Below, piece after piece: positions 1 through 6,348 of a DNA stretch of 10,302 nucleotides. Every line of letters starts with the position of its first letter. Position 1 is the stretch's first letter. The notes beneath the pieces are model-generated. The model ran no database searches, was not told the DNA's origin, and saw only the letters and a program-made list of their open reading frames with translations. The stretch is from Lachnospiraceae bacterium. GTDB lineage: Bacteria; Bacillota; Clostridia; Lachnospirales; Lachnospiraceae. The stretch covers positions 1 through 10,302 of the forward strand of contig CAAHDV010000162.1 in the NCBI GenBank assembly GCA_900770535.1, in the 5' to 3' direction. The position numbers and the translations under genes are program-made.

Positions 1-46
1 AGATCGATCATGGTGACTGGAGTTCAGACGTGTGCTCTTCCGATCT
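1..46 (+). other. Sequencing adapter contamination at contig end
   Basis: Bases 13-46 match the whole 34-base Illumina read-2 (index-side) adapter: it begins GTGACTGGAGTTCAGACG and ends GCTCTTCCGATCT. Bases 1-4 (AGAT) fit the end of the P7 flow-cell sequence and bases 5-12 (CGATCATG) fit an 8-base index between the two. The layout P7 tail, index, read-2 primer is exactly that of a library molecule, so this stretch is artefact and not part of the genome. It happens to stay open in the frame of the next gene, which creates a false ATG start at position 10 and a false N-terminus reading MVTGVQTCALPIS. Real sequence starts at about 47. Confidence 0.98.
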
Positions 47-900
47 CACCGGATTTTGAGTCCCGCTGGGATCTGGAGACCGGCAATCCGGCGGATGTGC
101 AGAACAGCCTGGCCGATGCCGTTGGGGCAGAACAGGTGCTGAATCTGGTTCTGGACACCACCACGGAGGGCAGTGACCTGACCTTCACCCCGGAAACAGG
201 CGGTGAATATTACGCTTATGTGGGAAACAAAAAGATTGAGAAGGTAACAGCTACCACCTGGAAGGGCGCAAAAACCTTTACCAATGTGGACCGCGGCTAT
301 CTGCTGGAGCTTGGCTACTGTGCGGCGGGAGAAGCCGTAACACTGACTGCTGAGGACAGCAAGGAAGAAATGTGGGCCGATGTTTACCGTTTCTCAGAAA
401 ACGGCCTTGGCTCTGTAACAGCAAAGCTTTCCGCACATCCATGGAATTTAACGAGCTGGACGGATACCTCCTTAAAGGGAAGCATTTCCTGTGATCAGGA
501 GGGCTGGCTCTTTACCACCATCCCGTTTGACGCGGGCTGGAAGATTACGGTAGACGGAAGAGAGCAGGAGCCGGAAAAAGTTCTGGATTCCTTTGTGGGA
601 ATCTGGCTGAGCGCCGGAAACCACACGGTGAGCATGGAATACACGCCAAAGGGCCTGATTCCGGGAACTCTGATTTCAGCAGCCAGTGCCGTACTTCTGG
701 CGCTGATCGCGGCAGGCGGGCATCTGCTTCGCCGGTACCGGGAAGACCTGAAATATGAGCAGGACGCGGAAGCATACGATCCCTATGTGGATGAGGACGG
801 GGTGCCGGAACAAACAGCACCATCCGGTTCTGAAAAAGCATATTCCGAACACCTGGAAACAGAACAAACGGAACCGGATCATCCGGATGAAAGGGAATGA
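47..900 (+). CDS. YfhO-family membrane protein, C-terminal part (5' end missing)
   Basis: This is the last ~284 residues of what is probably a YfhO-family integral membrane protein (family members usually exceed 800 residues); the start lies beyond the contig edge and was replaced by adapter. YfhO proteins are large multi-pass proteins linked in some Firmicutes to glycosylation of wall or lipoteichoic polymers. The visible part is an extracytoplasmic beta-rich domain, with the family-typical stretch DAGWKITVDGREQEPEKV followed by FVGIWLSAGNHTVSMEYTP, where a GW-V-DG motif precedes the final helix. One hydrophobic segment (about nt 655-720, LIPGTLISAASAVLLALIAA) is followed by basic residues (LLRRYRE), which anchors the C-terminus in the cytoplasm. 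The last ~50 residues are a hydrophilic, Glu/Asp-rich tail that is probably disordered. The codons 47-48 belong to are uncertain because of the adapter junction. The family call rests on motif recall, not a search. Confidence 0.8.
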
Positions 901-987
901 GCAGCACACCATGCTGTGAAATATGGTAATTGCAAAGGAAATGAGCAGTTGCGAAATAGAATAATACAAGAAGAGGAGACAAACATT
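901..987. other. Short gap between the yfhO-like gene and argH
   Basis: These 87 bases contain a weak hairpin (CAGCA at 902-906 with TGCTG at 912-916, no T-run) and no convincing -35/-10 pair. With no clear terminator or promoter, read-through from the yfhO-like gene into argH is possible, but a weak promoter here cannot be excluded. Confidence 0.4.
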
Positions 988-2361
988 ATGAAATTATGGG
1001 GCGGACGCTTCACGAAAGAAGAAAATCAGCTGGTACACAATTTTAACGAATCCCTGTCCTTCGACCAGAAGTTTTATCATCAGGACATTCAGGGCAGCAT
1101 CGCCCATGTGACTATGCTGGCAAAACAGGGCATTGTTTCTGAGGAGGACCGCAAGGCCATCATTGACGGATTAAACAGTATTCTGGCAGATATCGAGTCC
1201 GGTAAGCTGGTATTTACCAAAGAACACGAGGATATCCATTCCTTCGTGGAGGCAAACCTGATCGAGCGTATTGGCGATGCCGGCAAGCGTCTCCACACCG
1301 GCCGCAGCAGAAATGACCAGGTGGCTCTGGATATGAAGCTTTACTGCCGTGACGAGATCGACGAGATTGATGTTCTGGTAAAGAATCTGTTAGAAGAGCT
1401 GTTAAAGATCATGGAGGAAAACCTTGACACCTACATGCCGGGCTTCACCCATCTGCAGAAAGCGCAGCCGGTTACTCTGGCTCACCATATGGGCGCTTAC
1501 TTTGAGATGTTTACCCGCGACAGAAGCCGCCTGCACGACATCCGCAAACGCATGAACTACTGCCCGCTGGGCTCCGGCGCGCTGGCTGGCACCACCTATC
1601 CGCTGGATCGTGCTTACACCGCCCAGCTGCTTGGCTTTGACGGCCCGACCTTAAACAGCATGGATTCCGTATCCGACCGTGATTATGTGATTGAGCTGTT
1701 ATCCGCGCTCTCCACCATTGCCATGCACTTAAGCCGTTTCTCTGAGGAAATCATCATCTGGAACAGCAACGAGTACCGCTTCGTGGAGATTGATGACGCT
1801 TACAGCACCGGCAGCAGCATCATGCCGCAGAAGAAGAACCCGGATATTGCCGAGCTGGTACGCGGCAAGACCGGTCGTGTATATGGCGCGCTGATGTCCA
1901 TCCTTACTACCATGAAGGGCATCCCGTTAGCATACGACAAGGACATGCAGGAAGATAAGGAGCTGACCTTTGACGCTATTGACACCGTAAAGGGCTGCCT
2001 GGCTCTGTTCACCGGCATGATCTCCACCATGACCTTTAACAAGGAAGTAATGGAGGCAAGTGCAAAGAACGGATTCACCAACGCGACTGACGCAGCTGAC
2101 TATCTGGTAAATCACGGCGTACCGTTCCGTGATGCCCACGGCATTGTAGGCCAGCTGGTACTGTTCTGCATCAACAAGGGCATTGCGCTGGATGACATGA
2201 CTCTGGATGAGTTCAAGGCCATCAGCCCGGTGTTCGAGGAAGATGTCTACGAGGCCATCAGCATGAAGACCTGCGTGGAGAAGAGAACCACCATCGGCGC
2301 TCCGGGACAGGAAGCGATGAAGAAGGTTATTGCGGTTTATAAAGAACAGTTACAGAAATAA
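988..2361 (+). CDS. argH: Argininosuccinate lyase
   Basis: Catalyses the last step of arginine synthesis in the cytoplasm, splitting argininosuccinate into arginine and fumarate; active as a homotetramer in this family. The 457-residue product has the usual length and all landmark motifs: the N-terminal [17 protein letters not shown] (residues 104-112), FTHLQKAQP with the conserved His155, and the fumarase/aspartase-superfamily signature [11 protein letters not shown] (275-285), whose mobile-loop serine (probably Ser277) is the catalytic acid/base. The ATG at 988 is chosen because AGGAG at 974-978 lies 9 bases upstream and family members start MKLWGGRF; an in-frame GTG at 916 lacks this support. 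argG is not adjacent, so the pathway partner must be encoded elsewhere. The gene ends just before a strong hairpin. Confidence 0.97.
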   Translation: MKLWGGRFTKEENQLVHNFNESLSFDQKFYHQDIQGSIAHVTMLAKQGIVSEEDRKAIIDGLNSILADIESGKLVFTKEHEDIHSFVEANLIERIGDAGKRLHTGRSRNDQVALDMKLYCRDEIDEIDVLVKNLLEELLKIMEENLDTYMPGFTHLQKAQPVTLAHHMGAYFEMFTRDRSRLHDIRKRMNYCPLGSGALAGTTYPLDRAYTAQLLGFDGPTLNSMDSVSDRDYVIELLSALSTIAMHLSRFSEEIIIWNSNEYRFVEIDDAYSTGSSIMPQKKNPDIAELVRGKTGRVYGALMSILTTMKGIPLAYDKDMQEDKELTFDAIDTVKGCLALFTGMISTMTFNKEVMEASAKNGFTNATDAADYLVNHGVPFRDAHGIVGQLVLFCINKGIALDDMTLDEFKAISPVFEEDVYEAISMKTCVEKRTTIGAPGQEAMKKVIAVYKEQLQK

Positions 2362-2375
2362 GAGATAAAATGAAT

Positions 2376-2414
2376 AAGTGGGCTGCCGCAATCGATTTTT
2401 GCGGCAGCCCACTT
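2376..2414. terminator. Bidirectional terminator between argH and the araC-type gene
   Basis: A perfect 15-bp inverted repeat (arms 2376-2390 and 2400-2414, AAGTGGGCTGCCGCA and its complement) encloses a 9-base loop. The top strand ends in a short TTTT run (2413-2416); the bottom strand continues into an AT-rich stretch (CTTATTCATTTTATC). It lies 14 bases past the argH stop and 25 bases past the stop of the convergent regulator gene, so it probably ends both transcripts. Confidence 0.85.
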
Positions 2415-2439
2415 TTGACGGTGCGGGAGAAATCAGGTA

Positions 2440-3378
2440 TTATCTGGAACATCCTGTCTTGGTATATTCTTTCAGCTTCTGCCGCAGCACTGCATCCTCT
2501 GGATCCAGAAACTGCCTCAGTTTATCGTAGAGCACTTCTTCTGGTTTCAGTGCTGCACGGTATTCCGCCGGGGTGCGCTGCAGCGTGGAGCGGAAGCGGG
2601 CGGTCAGGGTCTTTAAGTCCGGAAAGCCGTTTTTTAACGCAATGTCCGTCAGGTTTTCTTTGGTGTAAGTCAGGTCATTTAAGGCATGCTGGAAGCGCAC
2701 CCTTGTGAGATATTCATGGAAATTGATTCCCACCATCTGCTTAAATAAGGTAGAAACATAAGTCCGGTTGTACTGGGCGTAGTCCGCCAGGTCCTCCAGG
2801 GCTAGTTTTTCTGCGTAATGTTCTTCTACATAGGTCAGCAGAAGGCGCATGGTTGCGCGCCGCTTGTCTTCCTCCGGGATCAGGTTAAGCTGCTGTGGGC
2901 CAAATTCGGTAAAAAGCGTGACGAGAAGCAGTTCCAGGTTTGCCTTGGCACTCAGCTGGGCATAGGTGCCGCCGCATTCCAACGCCTGCCAGATCTGACC
3001 AGCATAGAAACGGATGCGGCAGAAACGTTCCTCATAACGGCTGCTTTCACTGGAGAGGCAGGAAGGAAACTGATAGATATATCCCTTTTTTACCAGAAAC
3101 TTCAGGGCACTGGCAGGAAAATGCAGGACGAGCGCGCGGGTGCCGGGCTGTCGGCGCATGGAGGCGTGGCCGTTGCCGGGCGCGGTCAGAATGAGGTCGT
3201 CCTCGAAAAGCGAGTGCGTTTCCGTGCCGCGGCAGTATTCCTGCGTCCCCTGCAGAACAATGCTGAGCTCGTATTCGTCCGGATGCCAGTGATAGCGGTA
3301 ATTCATGATGGTGTGCGCGAAGCAGCGCAGGTGGATATTTTCGCGCAGCAAATCCATTTCATAATTGGTTCCTTCCAT
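2440..3378 (-). CDS. AraC-family transcriptional regulator
   Basis: A 312-residue cytoplasmic DNA-binding regulator with the classic two-part build. Residues ~25-90 form a cupin-like effector-binding domain, with the HWHPDEYELSIVLQG motif in which His-x-His-x5-Glu starts the barrel. Residues ~176-274 hold two helix-turn-helix units: the first around LALEDLADYAQYNRTYVSTLF (split here as positions 192-212), the second NLTDIALKNGF (242-252), ending in the family hallmark TPAEYR (269-274). About 38 extra residues follow. The start is supported by AAAGGAG (3385-3391, minus strand) 6 bases upstream. It is divergent from the transporter-dehydratase pair, which makes it their likely activator. Its effector is probably the transported acid, but no residue identifies it. 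A consensus promoter and a 25-bp repeat in its leader suggest autoregulation. Confidence 0.93.
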   Translation of the reverse strand: MEGTNYEMDLLRENIHLRCFAHTIMNYRYHWHPDEYELSIVLQGTQEYCRGTETHSLFEDDLILTAPGNGHASMRRQPGTRALVLHFPASALKFLVKKGYIYQFPSCLSSESSRYEERFCRIRFYAGQIWQALECGGTYAQLSAKANLELLLVTLFTEFGPQQLNLIPEEDKRRATMRLLLTYVEEHYAEKLALEDLADYAQYNRTYVSTLFKQMVGINFHEYLTRVRFQHALNDLTYTKENLTDIALKNGFPDLKTLTARFRSTLQRTPAEYRAALKPEEVLYDKLRQFLDPEDAVLRQKLKEYTKTGCSR

Positions 3379-3388
3379 TTTTTACTCC

Positions 3389-3413
3389 TTTAAAATCCAA
3401 ATATTTTCCCTGT
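3389..3413 (+). repeat. 25-bp inverted repeat, left arm
   Basis: Reads TTTAAAATCCAAATATTTTC at its start and is the exact reverse complement of 3572-3596. It lies in the leader of the regulator gene and overlaps its ribosome-binding site by 3 bases. It may be an autoregulatory operator or one end of an invertible segment. Confidence 0.9.
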
Positions 3414-3458
3414 TATAAAATTCAGAAAAAATGAAATGCCATTTGTGAACCTGATCTC

Positions 3459-3487
3459 AGGATAGCGGGGAATATGGTTTTTGTCAA
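3459..3487 (-). promoter_or_regulatory. Sigma-A promoter of the AraC-type regulator
   Basis: On the minus strand a perfect -35 TTGACA (3482-3487) is followed by a 17-bp spacer and -10 TATCCT (3459-3464). Transcription would start near 3452, giving a ~75-base leader that includes the left repeat arm and the ribosome-binding site. The CCTGA-TC-TCAGG dyad covers the -10 and could hold a regulator. Confidence 0.75.
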
Positions 3488-3571
3488 CGATTGTTTTCGC
3501 ATAAAAACAAAGAAAAAAGATTGGAAACTGGCAGAACGCACAACTGCGTTAGCGGAAAACCGACAACATGT

Positions 3572-3596
3572 ACAGGGAAAATATTTGGATTTTAAA
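3572..3596 (-). repeat. 25-bp inverted repeat, right arm
   Basis: Exact reverse complement of 3389-3413 over all 25 bases; the match ends abruptly on both sides. The 158 bases between the arms contain the regulator's promoter. The core AATATTTGGA (3580-3589) has a near copy, AATATTTGCA, at 3664-3673, 84 bp downstream and next to the transporter promoter. Confidence 0.9.
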
Positions 3597-3658
3597 TGAG
3601 ATGGGAGCGTGGACAGAAAAAACAAAAAACAGGAGCGGGAGAGGGAGATCGCAAAAAG

Positions 3659-3674
3659 CTGCGAATATTTGCAG
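3659..3674. promoter_or_regulatory. Candidate operator beside the transporter promoter
   Basis: Imperfect 16-bp palindrome CTGCGAATATTTGCAG (CTGC and GCAG arms around AATATT) directly touching the -35 at 3674. It shares AATATTTG with the 25-bp repeats, so one protein, most likely the divergent AraC-type regulator, could bind all three. A site next to -35 fits activation. Confidence 0.4.
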
Positions 3675-3702
3675 TGACAAAAAAACAGCCTTCTGTTAGG
3701 AT
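3674..3702 (+). promoter_or_regulatory. Probable promoter of the transporter-dehydratase operon
   Basis: -35 GTGACA (3674-3679), 17-bp spacer and -10 TAGGAT (3697-3702) with an extended TGT just before it (3694-3696). The start would be near 3709, leaving a leader of about 80 bases. The weaker -35 and -10 are what an activator-dependent promoter would show. Confidence 0.55.
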
Positions 3703-3788
3703 AAGCATAACGACAACAAGCCCCGGCCCGGGCAGCTAAGAGCTTATGGAGTTTTCAGACTATGATGTTATAATGGAAGGGAAAAAAT

Positions 3789-5084
3789 ATGAACACTCAA
3801 ATGATGATCTGCATGGTGATCTTTGCGGCAACGCTCATCAGCTATATGCTGAATAAGATTCCAATGTGGCTGACGGCAATGATCTCTCTGACGGCACTGT
3901 ATTTTACCGGCTGTATCGACGCAAATGGAGCAATGGCTGGTTTCTCCAACGTGAATACGATTCTGATGGCAACGATGTTTATTGTGGCATCCGGTTTCCG
4001 CCGGACCTCCGTTGTGGATGTAATGTGCAGCGCGATCATGAAGCTGACACACGGAAGTTTTCTGACAGCGTATTTCGGCTATATTCTTCTGGCAGTTTTG
4101 CTGACGAACTTCATCGCAAGCCCGATGGTTGTCTATGCGATTGTAAGCCCGCTGCTGGCAGCACTTTGCGATAAGACAGAGCATAGCCGTACCCAGTACA
4201 TGTTCCCGGTTATGGTAGTCTGCGTGGCATGCTGTGGTATTCTGCCGCTGTCCACCGCAATTCAGCAGGCCGGACAGTTTACCGGATTTATGGAGTCTTA
4301 CGGATTTACCGGCATGAGTATCCGTGCCATCGACTTCACCATCGGCACCTGGCCGATTCTGGTTATTGTACCGCTCTGGGCGTTGTTGATCGGACCGAAA
4401 TTTACCCCAAAGACTCCGGCTGTGCCGATTGAAGCCCTGGAGAACAGAAAATCCGGAAAGCAGGAGCAGAAACTCAGCCCGTTTGTGGATAAGGCCGGCA
4501 TCGTGATTTTCTTTGGCACCATTTTATGCCTGATTTTTTCCAGCCAGCTTCATCTTACGACCTGGTCTGTTGCATTGACCGGAAGCCTCCTCATGGTTCT
4601 GTTTGGTGTTGTAGACCAGAAATCCGCCCTGCGTGATATTCCGTGGGATATGCTGATGCTGTTTGTGGGCGCGCTGGCTCTTGGTACAGCCCTGACAAAC
4701 ACCGGAGCGGGCGACCTGATCGGAAATGCGCTTGCGTCAGCAGTTGGCGGCACTCACAACAACTATGTACTGGGCGCGTTATTCTTCCTGATTCCGTTTT
4801 TACTGACCCAGTTCATGCTGAACCGTTCCGTTTCCGCAGTATTTGTACCGATTTGCCTTCTGACCTGTTCCGCTTTGGGCGCAAACCCGACCGGCCTGGT
4901 GCTGTTAGTCAATGCCGGTTCCCTGACCGCGTTCCTGACTCCGATGGCAACTCCGGCTGTACCGATGTGCATGGCAGATGGAGGTTACGACTTAAAAGCA
5001 ATCTTTAAGAGCGGCGCTCTGATCACGCTGTTTCTGCCATTTATCTATATCTTTTATACTATGACCGTGTTCCCGGCATTTTAA
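3789..5084 (+). CDS. SLC13/CitMHS-like (ion transporter superfamily) anion permease
   Basis: A 431-residue polytopic inner-membrane protein, about 10-12 hydrophobic segments, built as two similar halves around a hydrophilic linker (residues ~204-233, rich in Lys/Glu/Pro). Each half carries a re-entrant-loop-like stretch: TNFIASPMVVYAIVSPL (106-122) and NAGSLTAFLTPMATPAVPM (375-393), the latter followed by the GGY motif (398-400) seen in SLC13-type and related carriers. Such proteins move di- or tricarboxylates, sulfate or related anions, often with sodium or protons. GGAAGG (3776-3781) precedes the ATG by 7 bases. It sits 40 bases ahead of the dehydratase gene without a terminator, so the pair is probably one operon for uptake and first-step breakdown of an organic or sugar acid. 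The exact substrate and coupling ion cannot be read from the sequence. Confidence 0.85.
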   Translation: MNTQMMICMVIFAATLISYMLNKIPMWLTAMISLTALYFTGCIDANGAMAGFSNVNTILMATMFIVASGFRRTSVVDVMCSAIMKLTHGSFLTAYFGYILLAVLLTNFIASPMVVYAIVSPLLAALCDKTEHSRTQYMFPVMVVCVACCGILPLSTAIQQAGQFTGFMESYGFTGMSIRAIDFTIGTWPILVIVPLWALLIGPKFTPKTPAVPIEALENRKSGKQEQKLSPFVDKAGIVIFFGTILCLIFSSQLHLTTWSVALTGSLLMVLFGVVDQKSALRDIPWDMLMLFVGALALGTALTNTGAGDLIGNALASAVGGTHNNYVLGALFFLIPFLLTQFMLNRSVSAVFVPICLLTCSALGANPTGLVLLVNAGSLTAFLTPMATPAVPMCMADGGYDLKAIFKSGALITLFLPFIYIFYTMTVFPAF

Positions 5085-5130
5085 AGGAAGCAAAGCCGTA
5101 CGATAAAATAGAAAAGGAGAACTTGTGACA

Positions 5131-6276
5131 ATGAAAATTACAGATGTAAAGCTGCGTTTTGCGAAACATTACCTGTTTGTACAGATTTACACCGATGCAG
5201 GAATTACCGGTCTTGGTGAGGCTGGCAACTGGGGTTATCTCCAGGCTACGGCAGCAGCCATTGAAAAATTTGCGGATTATTTAATTGGAAAAGATCCGTT
5301 CCGCATTGAAGATTTTAATCAGAATTTCCTGCGTTCCGTGTATTTCCGCGGTTCTGTCATTGTGAGCGCGATTTCCGCGATCGACATTGCGCTCTGGGAT
5401 ATTAAAGGCAAGGCGCTTGGGGTTCCGGTCTATGAGCTTCTTGGCGGAAAGACCCGCGACAAGGTGCGTGTGTACGCGTCGGTCATGCATCTGACGGAAG
5501 ATAAGAACGAGCTGGCAGAGCAGTACCAGCAGCTGAAAGAGATGGGCTTTAGCGCAGCAAAAATCTTCTGCAACGGCCCGGTCAGCGCGCCGGATGGCAG
5601 GGGTGAGTTTTTCTCCAGCCGCATTGAGCGCGAGGTGGAGAAGGTACGTGTCTGCAGGGAAGCGGTAGGAAACGATTTTGATTTCGTGCTGGAGGTGCAC
5701 CGCGGCATGACACTGCCGGAGGCAGTTGCGTTTGGGCGCGCGGTGGAGCCGTACCATCCGATGATCCTGGAAGATCCGGTTCCGCCGGACAATGTAGACA
5801 CCATGGCCGAGGTGGCGTCCAAGGTCGGCGTTCCGATCGCGACTGGAGAGCGCTTTATCAACCTGCGGGAGTTTGAAGTGCTGATGGCGCGCCATGCCTG
5901 CCAGTATATCCGCCCGGATGTCTGCGCGGTCGGCGGCATTACGACCAGCAAGAAGATCTGCGCTCTGGCAGAGGCACACGATGTGCTCGTAATTCCGCAT
6001 AATCCGCTTGGCCCGGTATCGACCGCGGCCTGTCTGCAGATCTGCGCGTCCATCCCGAACCTGGGCATTCAGGAATTGCCAGGCTTCTGCTTAAATGGTG
6101 CGGAAGATAAGATGGTAAAAGAGCCGCTCCGCTTTGAGAACGGCTGCATGCTGATCCCGGAGGCACCGGGCATTGGTGTGGAGCTGGCAGATGATGCCGA
6201 AGAACGGTATCCGGCTAATGAGCGCGGAAGCAACGCGGCTCGACGGGCATTTGATGGATCCGTAAAAGACTGGTAA
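5131..6276 (+). CDS. Enolase-superfamily sugar-acid dehydratase (mandelate racemase/galactonate dehydratase-like)
   Basis: A 381-residue cytoplasmic enzyme with the N-terminal capping domain (~1-105) and a (beta/alpha)7-beta barrel. Putative magnesium ligands are Glu188 (in LEVHRG), Glu214 (ILEDPVPP) and Glu240 (ATGERF); His190 and His290 (PHNPLGP) fit the acid/base pair of acid-sugar dehydratases, and Glu315 (IQELPG) is also conserved. HNPLGPVSTAACLQ strongly recalls D-galactonate dehydratase. Such enzymes remove water from an aldonate or similar acid to give a 2-keto-3-deoxy acid. The first ligand is Glu where Asp is common. The ATG at 5131 fits the family start MKITDVK, with GGAG 11 bases upstream; a GTG at 5125 (spacing 5, adding Met-Thr) is an alternative. 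The linked transporter suggests an imported acid, for example an aldonate or tartrate-like compound; substrate not assigned. Confidence 0.87.
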   Translation: MKITDVKLRFAKHYLFVQIYTDAGITGLGEAGNWGYLQATAAAIEKFADYLIGKDPFRIEDFNQNFLRSVYFRGSVIVSAISAIDIALWDIKGKALGVPVYELLGGKTRDKVRVYASVMHLTEDKNELAEQYQQLKEMGFSAAKIFCNGPVSAPDGRGEFFSSRIEREVEKVRVCREAVGNDFDFVLEVHRGMTLPEAVAFGRAVEPYHPMILEDPVPPDNVDTMAEVASKVGVPIATGERFINLREFEVLMARHACQYIRPDVCAVGGITTSKKICALAEAHDVLVIPHNPLGPVSTAACLQICASIPNLGIQELPGFCLNGAEDKMVKEPLRFENGCMLIPEAPGIGVELADDAEERYPANERGSNAARRAFDGSVKDW

Positions 6277-6292
6277 AATAATATAGAAAATA

Positions 6293-6336
6293 AACGAGAG
6301 CCGAAAATCCGCTAAAGTGGATTTTCGGCTCTCGTT
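6293..6336. terminator. Bidirectional terminator between the dehydratase and 3D-protein genes
   Basis: Perfect 18-bp inverted repeat, arms 6293-6310 (AACGAGAGCCGAAAATCC) and 6319-6336, loop of 8 bases. On the top strand only a weak T-run follows (GTTAAGTT), but on the minus strand the stem runs into TTTATTTTCTATATTATTTT, a good U-tract. It lies 16 bases after the dehydratase stop and 12 bases after the stop of the convergent 3D-domain gene, so it suits both. Confidence 0.88.
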
Positions 6337-6348
6337 AAGTTAAAAGGA

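Larger units (their letters stand above)
3379..3788. promoter_or_regulatory. Divergent control region of the AraC-type regulator and transporter operon
   Basis: This 410-bp gene-free stretch is AT-rich and dense in symmetry. It holds a perfect 25-bp inverted repeat (3389-3413 and 3572-3596), a consensus minus-strand promoter between its arms, a plus-strand promoter outside them (3674-3702), and smaller dyads: CCTGA-TC-TCAGG at 3450-3461 over the minus-strand -10, AACGCA-CAAC-TGCGTT at 3535-3550 upstream of the minus-strand -35, and an imperfect palindrome at 3659-3674 abutting the plus-strand -35. No credible ORF lies within it. The layout fits an activator controlling its own gene and a divergent operon. 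Confidence 0.75.

Noticed and set aside
10..48. ATG-initiated N-terminus of the first gene
   Set aside because: It lies wholly in adapter sequence; the true start of the yfhO-like gene is off the contig.
916..987. Upstream GTG start for argH adding 24 residues
   Set aside because: The extension lacks family resemblance, while the ATG at 988 has a good ribosome site and the canonical MKLWGGRF start.
2818..3393. Plus-strand open frame (191 codons) antisense to the AraC-type gene
   Set aside because: No family resemblance, and the minus-strand frame encodes clear AraC domains throughout.
3480..3495. Possible catabolite-response (cre) site in TTGTCAACGATTGTTT
   Set aside because: Only the central part fits; the required CA/TG end is missing, and these bases are better explained by the minus-strand -35.
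3766..3774. Extended -10 TGTTATAAT just upstream of the transporter gene
   Set aside because: Transcription from it would begin at about 3781, inside or after the ribosome-binding site, so it would not give a normally translated message; no -35 fits either.
5281..6000. Long minus-strand open frame (239 codons) inside the dehydratase gene
   Set aside because: No recognisable motif and no ribosome site; it is a by-product of the GC-rich coding frame on the other strand.
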